Below, piece by piece: positions 1 to 4,906 of a stretch of DNA of 5,551 bases. Under the pieces are notes generated by a model. That model had not been told where the DNA came from and searched no databases. It was given only the letters and a program-made list of their open reading frames with translations. A program made the position numbers and the translations under genes. Every line of letters starts with the position of its first letter. Position 1 is the first letter of the stretch. Source of the stretch: an uncultured Holophagales bacterium. GTDB lineage: Bacteria > Acidobacteriota > Thermoanaerobaculia > UBA5066. The stretch lies in contig CALMDF010000336.1 of assembly GCA_937864895.1 (NCBI GenBank), positions 1-5,551 of the forward strand, read 5' to 3'.

Positions 1-1524
1 GACGGGGATGTTGTTCACCTTCGCCCAGGTCTCGCCGCCGCCCCACGCGAGGTTCAGGCCGCCGTCGTCGCCGAGCGCCACCTTGCGCGCGTCACCGGGG
101 GCGAAGCGGAGCGCGTGGTGGTCGGCGTGGACCCCGGGCCGGTCGAGGCCGTTCCAGGTCTTCCCGCCGTCGCCCGACCCGACGAGCGGCACGCCCGCGA
201 CGTAGACCCGCTCCGCGTCCTCGGGCGAGACCCAGATCCTCCCGAAGTAGTAGCCGTAGCTGTACGCGACCTTCTCGAGGGAGACGTCGTGCGTCTTCCG
301 CCAGGTCTCCCCCGCGTCGTCGGAGCGCCAGACCTCCTTGCCGACGATGTCGACCTCGACCATCTGCCGGTCCGCGTCGTCGACGTAGGCGACGACGTCG
401 GCGAGCTTCACCTTCCCCGAGGCGACGTCCTTCTGGAGCGAGCGCGCCTTCAGCTCCTTCGGGAAGTCGTTCCCGCGGAGGAAGCGCTCGACGACGGCCG
501 TCTCGATCTTCGCGAACTGCTCCGGGGTGAGGGCCTTCAGGCGGCGCGGCGTCAGCTCGCCGGAAGGGGTGTCCTCGTCCCGCTCCCTGCCGGCTCGCTT
601 CGACTGGTTGTCGACGACCGCGTAGACCGTCCCGGGCCGCGCCGGGGTCACGGCGAGGCCGATGCGGCCGACGAAGTCCCCGCCGGGGAACCCCCCGGCG
701 AGGCGGCTCCAGGTCGTCCCGCCGTTCTTCGAGCGGAAGATGCCGCTGCCCGGGCCCGACTCCAGGAAGTTCCAGGCCTTGCGGTCCCGCTCCCAGAGCG
801 CGGCGTAGAGGAGCGAGGGGTCCTTCGGGTCCTGGACGACGTCGACCGCGCCGGCCCTCCCCAGCCCGCCGAGGACCTTCTTCCACGTCGCTCCGCCGTC
901 CGTCGTCCGGTAGAGGCCGCGCTCGCCGCCGTCGGTGTAGAGCGGCCCCAGGGCGGCCACGAAGACGGTGTCGGGATTCCGCGCGTCGACGAGGACCTTC
1001 CCGACGTGGTGCGAATCTCTCAGGCCGGTGTTCGTCCAGCTCCTGCCGCCGTCGACCGACTTGAAGACCCCGGTCCCGGCGTAGGACGTGCGGCTCGAGT
1101 TCGCCTCTCCGGTGCCGGCCCACAGGACCTGCCCCTCCGCGTCGCCCACCGCGATCGCGCCGAGCGTCATCGACGACTCGCCGTCGAAGAGCGGCGTCCA
1201 GCTCCCTCCCATGTTGTCGGTGCGGAAGAGGCCGCCGGAGGCGAAGGCGACGAAGAGGGTCCCGGGGCGGTTCCGCGGGCCGTCGAGGTCGACGATCCGC
1301 CCTCCCTGGACCTCCGGCCCGACGTTGCGGAACTTCAGGCCCGCGAAGGGGGTCGACTTCTCCATCGCGAGGCGGCGCTCGTAGCCGGCGAGGCGCGCCG
1401 CCGCGGGCATCCCGGTGGCGGGCGGGTGAAACCGCGCCGCTTCCTCGGATTTCGTGGCCGGCGGGGCGGCGAGGAGGGACGGGCAGAGAAGGAGGGCGGC
1501 GGCGAGAGGGACCGGCGCTTTCAT
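1..1524 (-). CDS. Secreted VPS10/BNR (Asp-box) repeat beta-propeller protein, C-terminus cut off by window edge
   Basis: The minus strand is open from ATG 1524 to base 1 (508 codons, no stop). Residues 1-20 form a Sec signal peptide (MK, then a Leu/Ala-rich core) with likely cleavage near LLAA-PP, so the protein is probably exported. FRNVGP (65-70) resembles the start of the mature domain in bacterial VPS10/sortilin-like proteins, often annotated glycosyl hydrolase. Asp-box-like motifs (S-x-D-x-G-x-T-W pattern) end at Trp109, 163, 214, 272, 408, 457 and, degenerate, 500, implying beta-propeller blades. ADHHALRF (467-474) and GDDGG (485-489) also look like this family. A charged, helix-rich insert (about 322-387) interrupts the propeller. 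Family members are often near 1,000 residues, so about half may be missing. The start at 1524 has GAGG 9 nt upstream; an ATG at 1533 lacks a spaced Shine-Dalgarno. The repeats are seen directly; enzymatic activity is unproven, and no catalytic residue can be named. Confidence 0.88.
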   Translation of the reverse strand, partial: MKAPVPLAAALLLCPSLLAAPPATKSEEAARFHPPATGMPAAARLAGYERRLAMEKSTPFAGLKFRNVGPEVQGGRIVDLDGPRNRPGTLFVAFASGGLFRTDNMGGSWTPLFDGESSMTLGAIAVGDAEGQVLWAGTGEANSSRTSYAGTGVFKSVDGGRSWTNTGLRDSHHVGKVLVDARNPDTVFVAALGPLYTDGGERGLYRTTDGGATWKKVLGGLGRAGAVDVVQDPKDPSLLYAALWERDRKAWNFLESGPGSGIFRSKNGGTTWSRLAGGFPGGDFVGRIGLAVTPARPGTVYAVVDNQSKRAGRERDEDTPSGELTPRRLKALTPEQFAKIETAVVERFLRGNDFPKELKARSLQKDVASGKVKLADVVAYVDDADRQMVEVDIVGKEVWRSDDAGETWRKTHDVSLEKVAYSYGYYFGRIWVSPEDAERVYVAGVPLVGSGDGGKTWNGLDRPGVHADHHALRFAPGDARKVALGDDGGLNLAWGGGETWAKVNNIPV

Positions 1525-1533
1525 CGCGAGCAT

Positions 1534-1537
1534 CCTC
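1534..1537 (-). promoter_or_regulatory. Ribosome binding site deciding the BNR-protein start
   Basis: On the minus strand GAGG lies 9 nt before ATG 1524. Two in-frame ATGs lie 9 nt apart (1533 and 1524). The motif abuts the upstream ATG directly, which is too close to serve it, so the downstream one is preferred. Confidence 0.5.
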
Positions 1538-1573
1538 GAATCGTACACGCGGCCCCGGGGCTCGGGCGGCCCG

Positions 1574-2731
1574 TCAGGGGCTTCGACGCTCCCCGCGACG
1601 CGCCCAGCTCGCGGGCGCCGGCCACTTCCCGCGGAGCGCCCTCAGGCGGAGCCACTCCTCCGGCCGCGCGGTGAGGTTCGCGACCATCGCCGGGACCGTT
1701 GCGAGGACGCTCCGGCGCGGGTCGGGCGTCCACCCGGTGCGAGCGCGGGTCTTCGCGGCGTCCACCGTGAGCTTCCGGTCGATGTAGCCGGCCATCCACG
1801 AGCGCTCGAAGGGGGCGCGGCCGGAGAGCGCCCCGAGGCCCTCGCCGAGGGCGATGCCGAGCCGCGCGACGGCACGCGGGACCCGGACCGGTCGCCGCGG
1901 CCCGCCCGGGAGGCACCGGGTCGCGGCGGCGAACAGCTCGCGGTGCGTCGTGCCGCCGTCCGGCGATGCGATGAGGACCTCGGCCGGGTCGAGGGGGTCC
2001 GGCCTGTCCGCGAGAGCCGTGAAGAAGCCGGCGATGTCCTCGACGTGGACGTAAGGCACCGCCGATTCGCCCCGGCCCCCGAGGAGGCGGCCCCGGAGGC
2101 CGCCTGCGCACCACGCAGAGAGGAGGGCGTCGAGCGCGGGGAACTCGCCCCATTCGGAAAAGACCGCGGCGGGCCTCACGATGCACGCCGGGACCCGGTC
2201 CCGCGCCGCGCGGACCAGCTCCTCCCCGGCCCGCTTCGATCGCGCGTACGGGCCGTCGCCGTCGGCGGGAGACCCCTCGTCGACGACGCCGCCGGGAGGC
2301 GGGAAGGCGCAGGCGGCGACGGAGCTCGTGAAGACGAGACGGCGAAGGCCGAGCGTCCCAGCGAGCTCGAGGACGTTGCGCGTCCCGAGGACGTTGGTCC
2401 TCTCGTACTCCGGGCTCTCGCGGAGCGAGAGGTCGTAGTAGGCGGCGAGGTGGACGAGGACGTCCGCGCCTCCCCGCTCGCGGATCTCCGCGAAGACGGG
2501 CTCGAGCTCGTCGAGACGGGCGACGTCGGCCCGGAACCAGTCGATTCCGGGTCCTTCGGGAAGCCCACGCTCCGCGGGCGCGGAGCGGCCGAGAGCGAAG
2601 ACGCGATGCTCCGGGAGGAGCCGCCGCACCAGGGCCCCGCCGAGGAACCCCGTCGCGCCCGTGACGACGACCCGCGGGCGAGGGCCCGACGGCGTCACGG
2701 CTGCGGGGCGGCGCGGCGCTCTCCCCCGCAC
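1574..2731 (-). CDS. NAD(P)-dependent epimerase/dehydratase, extended SDR family
   Basis: This is a complete 385-residue cytoplasmic protein with an extended short-chain dehydrogenase fold. The Rossmann dinucleotide motif TGATGFLGG (24-32) supplies the GxxGxxG glycines G25, G28 and G31. RADV (67-70) carries a likely adenine-site Asp69. HLAA is at 94-97, the catalytic Ser is 136 or 137 in TSS, and the catalytic pair is Tyr162/Lys166 in YARSK. YVHVEDIA (227-234) is the usual extended-SDR element near the substrate domain. Length is slightly above the typical 310-350, from an Arg/Pro-rich N-terminus and a basic tail. Known relatives act on nucleotide sugars, sterols or dihydroflavonol-like substrates; no neighbour identifies the substrate. 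No ATG is available: GTG 2731 has AGGGA 6 nt upstream, whereas the internal GTG at 2698 has none. The gene ends 49 bp before the BNR gene on the same strand, so co-transcription is plausible. Confidence 0.9.
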   Translation of the reverse strand: MRGRAPRRPAAVTPSGPRPRVVVTGATGFLGGALVRRLLPEHRVFALGRSAPAERGLPEGPGIDWFRADVARLDELEPVFAEIRERGGADVLVHLAAYYDLSLRESPEYERTNVLGTRNVLELAGTLGLRRLVFTSSVAACAFPPPGGVVDEGSPADGDGPYARSKRAGEELVRAARDRVPACIVRPAAVFSEWGEFPALDALLSAWCAGGLRGRLLGGRGESAVPYVHVEDIAGFFTALADRPDPLDPAEVLIASPDGGTTHRELFAAATRCLPGGPRRPVRVPRAVARLGIALGEGLGALSGRAPFERSWMAGYIDRKLTVDAAKTRARTGWTPDPRRSVLATVPAMVANLTARPEEWLRLRALRGKWPAPASWARRGERRSP

Positions 2732-2866
2732 GCCGCGTCCCTGGTGACCTTCGCCCTGGCCCGGTCCTGCGTCGACCCCATCTCTTCCACCTTCGCGCCC
2801 GGCTCGGCCTCATGTCAGGCGCAGGGTCCTCTCCACGGCCGAGAGACCTCCCCGGAAACCGCAGAT

Positions 2867-2899
2867 CCCTCCCGGAAGGCGGGGAGGGCCGGGCCCGGC
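2867..2899. repeat. Two adjacent GC inverted repeats in the divergent intergenic region
   Basis: CCCTCCC (2867-2873) and GGGAGGG (2882-2888) form a perfect 7-bp inverted repeat around an 8-nt loop. The perfect 12-bp palindrome GCCGGGCCCGGC (2888-2899) follows immediately. Both sit just upstream of the TATGAT hexamer at 2905, covering where a -35 box would be. They could be an operator or an RNA hairpin, or chance in GC-rich DNA; there is no T-tract to support a terminator. Confidence 0.4.
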
Positions 2900-2904
2900 G
2901 GGCC

Positions 2905-2910
2905 TATGAT
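2905..2910 (+). promoter_or_regulatory. Candidate -10 element for the HEAT-repeat gene
   Basis: TATGAT matches the sigma-70 -10 consensus at 5 of 6 bases and stands out in GC-rich surroundings. The predicted transcript would start near 2917 and have a leader of about 75 nt before ATG 2991. No convincing -35 lies 16-18 bp upstream and there is no TGn extension, so support is partial. Confidence 0.35.
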
Positions 2911-2978
2911 GGGCTCAATTCCAGAGAGAGCCAGGCCCACGGCACGCGGTGCGGGCCCTGGGGTGGACCCTCCCGGGC

Positions 2979-2984
2979 GGAGGT
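2979..2984 (+). promoter_or_regulatory. Strong ribosome binding site deciding the HEAT-protein start
   Basis: GGAGGT lies 6 nt upstream of ATG 2991. The reading frame is also open back to a GTG at 2949, but that codon has no comparable site and would add 14 Gly/Pro-rich residues, so ATG 2991 is chosen. Confidence 0.75.
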
Positions 2985-2990
2985 GGTCGA

Positions 2991-3848
2991 ATGGTCAGCG
3001 ACGGGACGACGAAGCGCGAGGGGTCCGGCGGCCGGGAGAAGACCGGCCCCGGCAGGGGCCCGGGGGACGATCCGTACGGCGCCATCCGGACGCTCCTTAC
3101 GAGCGCGGACGCCGGAGACCTCAGGAAGGGCCTCGAGCTCGCGGAGCGGGAGATCGCCAGGGTCGGCTCGTCGGAAGCGCGGCCCCTCTTCGAGATCGTC
3201 TCCGCGGTCTTCTACCTCGACCCTCTCGACCGGCCGGACCTCATGCCCGTCCTCGACGAGGCCGTGAACCTCGTCGTCGGCTTCGGAGAGTGGGTCATCC
3301 CGGTCCTCGTCGACCACCTGGAGGCCGGGGACGTGAAGGCCCAGCTCGCCGCGGGCCATGCGCTGGGCCGGATCGGCTCCGACGCGATCGCGCCTCTCAT
3401 GGCGAAGTACGACGCCGTGTCGGACCCGGCGGTCCGTCCCTTCGTCCTCTACGCGCTCGGCAAGATCGGGTCGCCCCGCGTCGCCGAGGCCGTGCCGCTG
3501 ATGCTCGAGGCGGCGGCGTCGGACGACGTCGAGATCCGGGACACCGCCGCCCGCGCCCTCGGCCGGATGGCCGAGTCGATCCCCCCGGGCGGAATGCCGG
3601 ACGACCAGCGGCGGGCGGTCGTCGACAAGCTCCACGCCCTCCTCGCCGAGACGAACGTCGGCGTGAGATCGAAGGCCGTCCGGAGCCTGGGGAAGCTCGC
3701 GAAGGCGGGCCACCTGACCGGCCCCGAGCTCGAGACGCTCGCGGGCGCCTGCCGGCGGCTCCTGGGCCAGGACGAGAGCTTCGAGTGGGACCGGGCTTAC
3801 GTCGTCCGAAAGGAGGCGGAGGAAGCCCTCCTCTACGCGCGGGACTGA
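2991..3848 (+). CDS. HEAT-repeat domain-containing protein
   Basis: This complete 285-residue protein has no signal peptide or membrane segment and is predicted cytoplasmic. Residues 1-28 are Gly/Lys/Arg/Asp-rich and probably disordered; the rest is all-helical. HEAT-type (PBS-lyase-like) repeats can be read from about residue 84, clearest in the units with DVKAQLAAGHALGRIG (114-129), AVRPFVLYALGKIG (147-160), VEIRDTAARALGRMA (180-194) and VGVRSKAVRSLGKLA (223-237). Each has the usual Asp/Arg, Ala and Leu-Gly positions of helix B. A last helix (270-283) closes the solenoid. HEAT solenoids bind proteins or scaffold complexes; no catalytic motif is visible, so no specific role is assigned and a bilin-lyase function is not implied. 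It is divergent from the epimerase gene and may have its own promoter near 2905. No terminator with a T-tract follows it. Confidence 0.88.
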   Translation: MVSDGTTKREGSGGREKTGPGRGPGDDPYGAIRTLLTSADAGDLRKGLELAEREIARVGSSEARPLFEIVSAVFYLDPLDRPDLMPVLDEAVNLVVGFGEWVIPVLVDHLEAGDVKAQLAAGHALGRIGSDAIAPLMAKYDAVSDPAVRPFVLYALGKIGSPRVAEAVPLMLEAAASDDVEIRDTAARALGRMAESIPPGGMPDDQRRAVVDKLHALLAETNVGVRSKAVRSLGKLAKAGHLTGPELETLAGACRRLLGQDESFEWDRAYVVRKEAEEALLYARD

Positions 3849-3949
3849 GCCCTGGAGCCGGGCACCCGCCTTACCCCGCTTGCTCGGGCGGTGAGGACGC
3901 CGCAACCTGTCCTTCCAGGCGAAGCGGCCCATTCCGGGGGACCGGACCC

Positions 3950-3978
3950 TTGACTTCTGTGATTCCGCTACCCAGATT
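3950..3978 (+). promoter_or_regulatory. Candidate sigma-70-like promoter for the small secreted protein gene
   Basis: TTGACT (3950-3955) matches the -35 consensus at 5 of 6 bases. After 17 bp, CAGATT (3973-3978) matches the -10 at only 3 of 6. The pair sits in the AT-richest patch of the window. If it is used, the transcript starts near 3985 and carries a leader of about 185 nt before ATG 4169. Confidence 0.35.
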
Positions 3979-4063
3979 AGCGTCTGAGATTGAATCGCAG
4001 GTAGACCGGGAGCTCTCCCATCCATCCGTGTGCTGGGCAGAGGCGCCGGGTGGCGTGGTGGGG

Positions 4064-4118
4064 TTGTCGGAATGTGCCCGGGACCAGACGACACCGACGA
4101 AAGCCGCTGGGCGCGGCT
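4064..4118 (+). ncRNA. Putative paired hairpins in the 5' leader of the secreted protein gene
   Basis: Two consecutive stems can be drawn. The first pairs TTGTCGG with CCGACGA (7 bp, 23-nt loop). The second pairs AGCCGC with GCGGCT (6 bp, 5-nt loop TGGGC), starting 1 nt after the first ends. They do not match a riboswitch class I recognise. In DNA this GC-rich, stems of this size occur by chance, so this is a candidate only. Confidence 0.25.
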
Positions 4119-4139
4119 CATCAGGGGTGTCGACAGTGC

Positions 4140-4153
4140 TCGCCGAAAGGCGA
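4140..4153 (+). promoter_or_regulatory. GAAA-tetraloop hairpin touching the ribosome binding site
   Basis: TCGCC-GAAA-GGCGA forms a 5-bp stem capped by a GNRA tetraloop. It ends exactly one base before the AAGGAGG Shine-Dalgarno (4154-4160). It leaves that site exposed, so it might position or protect the start region rather than block it; this is inference. Confidence 0.4.
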
Positions 4154-4160
4154 AAGGAGG
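4154..4160 (+). promoter_or_regulatory. Strong ribosome binding site deciding the secreted-protein start
   Basis: AAGGAGG, close to a perfect anti-16S complement, lies 8 nt before ATG 4169. It fixes the start inside a much longer open frame that extends upstream to 1454 and would otherwise suggest a giant fusion protein. Confidence 0.85.
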
Positions 4161-4168
4161 CTGCGAAG

Positions 4169-4750
4169 ATGACCGACACCCTGAGATCGAAGATCGTGCG
4201 AGGCCTCGTTCTGCCGGCTGCCGCCTTTTCCACGCTCCTGGCCGCCACGGCAGCGGCGCAACCCTCCTCGGAGAGATGCACCGGCGCCTGCGCGGAGGAG
4301 CTCGGAGAGACGCGCGACGCCACGCAGCAGTACCACGAGGAGACGGCCGCGCTCGCCGACGGGTTCGTCGCCGACCTCGTCTGCGTGGCTTTGCCGGGCG
4401 TCGGCGGGATGGGATTCCACTACGTCAATCCGGAGCGGGCTTCGGACGCCTCGGTGGACTCCCTCTCCCCCGAGGTGCTCCTGTACGAGGCCGAAGCGAA
4501 CGGCCGCCGGCGGCTCGTCGGAGTCGAGTACTTCGTGCCGGTCTTCTCGAACGGCGTCCCGTGGTTCGGGCCGGGCGATCCCCCCGTCGTGGACAACCCG
4601 CCGCCCGTCCTCTTCGGGCGGACGTTCCTCGGGCCGATGCCGGGTCACAACCCCGGGATGCCCTGGCACTACGAGCTCCACGTCTGGGCCTGGAAGCACA
4701 ACCCCTCGGGCATGTTCGCCTCGTGGAACCCGAAGGTGAGCTGCGAATAG
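4169..4750 (+). CDS. Small secreted protein of unknown function
   Basis: This is a complete 193-residue protein. Residues 1-30 are a Sec signal peptide: basic Arg/Lys at 6-11, a hydrophobic Ala/Leu core at 12-28, and likely cleavage after ATAAA (26-30) before QPSS. No lipobox is seen. The mature protein begins with a Cys-x3-Cys pair (37, 41) and a helical stretch (42-66). It then carries GMGFHYVNPE (80-89), PEVLLYE (101-107), LVGVEYFVPVF (116-126), PPVLFGRTF (145-153), WHYELHVWAWKHNPSGMFA (166-184) and WNPKVSC (186-192). From memory the His/Trp-rich blocks resemble a conserved but uncharacterised secreted family scattered through high-GC bacteria; this could not be searched here. Cys37, 41, 72 and 192 could form disulphides, and the conserved His/Asn/Glu could bind metal or a small ligand. 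No catalytic triad or known domain is recognised. It probably has its own promoter, given the 320-bp gap. Confidence 0.9.
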   Translation: MTDTLRSKIVRGLVLPAAAFSTLLAATAAAQPSSERCTGACAEELGETRDATQQYHEETAALADGFVADLVCVALPGVGGMGFHYVNPERASDASVDSLSPEVLLYEAEANGRRRLVGVEYFVPVFSNGVPWFGPGDPPVVDNPPPVLFGRTFLGPMPGHNPGMPWHYELHVWAWKHNPSGMFASWNPKVSCE

Positions 4751-4771
4751 GGCCATCACGGTGGCCTGACC

Positions 4772-4810
4772 AGGCGGCGGGGAACGGGAAGGCGCCGTTT
4801 CCCGCCGCTT
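4772..4810 (+). terminator. Strong inverted repeat after the secreted-protein gene, terminator-like without T-tract
   Basis: GCGGCGGGGAA (4774-4784) pairs with TTTCCCGCCGC (4798-4808): 11 bp with one G-T, extendable to 13 bp at the base (4772-4810). The loop is 13 nt. It begins 21 nt after the stop codon, where an intrinsic terminator belongs. No run of T follows on either strand, so it is either a T-less terminator or an mRNA 3'-end stabiliser. Confidence 0.5.
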
Positions 4811-4830
4811 CCTGACGGACGTCGGACGGG

Positions 4831-4851
4831 CCCGCCGCCGCTCCCGGCGGG
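4831..4851. repeat. Second inverted repeat in the gap before the hydrolase gene
   Basis: CCCGCCG (4831-4837) and CGGCGGG (4845-4851) form a perfect 7-bp stem around a 7-nt loop. It lies about 20 bp after the stronger hairpin and about 20 bp before the candidate -35 region of the hydrolase gene. It may assist termination or be an operator half; chance is possible at this GC content. Confidence 0.35.
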
Positions 4852-4869
4852 TGCGGCGCCGCCTGCGCC

Positions 4870-4898
4870 GTGCCCGAACCCGGCACGTGTCGTATAAC
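4870..4898 (+). promoter_or_regulatory. Candidate promoter of the hydrolase gene giving a near-leaderless mRNA
   Basis: TATAAC (4893-4898) matches the -10 consensus at 5 of 6. GTGCCC (4870-4875) sits 17 bp upstream as a weak -35 (3 of 6). Transcription would be expected near 4905, within a few bases of ATG 4907. No Shine-Dalgarno precedes that ATG, which fits a leaderless or near-leaderless transcript. Confidence 0.5.
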
Positions 4899-4906
4899 CC
4901 CGTCCG

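Larger units (their letters stand above)
3849..4168 (+). other. 320-bp gene-free region with an AT-richer patch and putative structured leader
   Basis: No convincing coding sequence was found on either strand. The first 100 bp have no clear terminator. From about 3950 to 4003 the base composition drops well below the flanks and includes a TTGACT element. From about 4008 to 4153 there are several short inverted repeats, the largest being TTGTCGG/CCGACGA (4064-4070 with 4094-4100, one G-T pair) and AGCCGC/GCGGCT (4102-4107 with 4113-4118). An 8-bp palindrome TGTCGACA lies at 4128-4135. The stretch is best read as promoter plus 5' leader of the secreted-protein gene that follows. Confidence 0.55.

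Noticed and set aside
92..1123. Minus-strand open frame of 343 codons overlapping the BNR gene
   Set aside because: It is an Arg/Gly-rich out-of-frame shadow of the BNR gene, without domains.
115..1674. Plus-strand open frame of 519 codons
   Set aside because: It lies antisense to the BNR gene and is rich in Arg, Pro, Gly and Ala with no recognisable domain; the minus-strand reading gives a signal peptide and clear Asp boxes.
1521..2813. Minus-strand open frame of 430 codons starting upstream of the epimerase
   Set aside because: It is a different frame from the epimerase, low-complexity Arg/Ala/Gly/Pro throughout; the 1574-2731 frame carries the Rossmann, Ser, Tyr and Lys motifs.
2949..2990. 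GTG 2949 as the HEAT-protein start
   Set aside because: It has no ribosome binding site at proper spacing, whereas ATG 2991 has GGAGGT 6 nt upstream.
2812..3267. Plus-strand open frame of 151 codons at the divergent gap
   Set aside because: It is Arg/Ser/Gly-rich and overlaps the HEAT gene in another frame, with no coding signature.
3867..3896. Possible terminator after the HEAT gene (CCGCC ... GGCGG)
   Set aside because: Only 5 bp pair around a long loop and no T-tract follows, so it is not distinguishable from chance in GC-rich sequence.
2904..4121. Minus-strand open frame of 405 codons
   Set aside because: It is antisense to the HEAT gene, lacks recognisable motifs, and is explained by high GC content.
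3871..4323. Minus-strand open frame of 150 codons in the 3849-4168 gap
   Set aside because: It covers most of the gap and starts inside the secreted-protein gene on the opposite strand. Its composition is Ser/Pro/Ala-rich with no motif or ribosome binding site, so it was not called as a gene.
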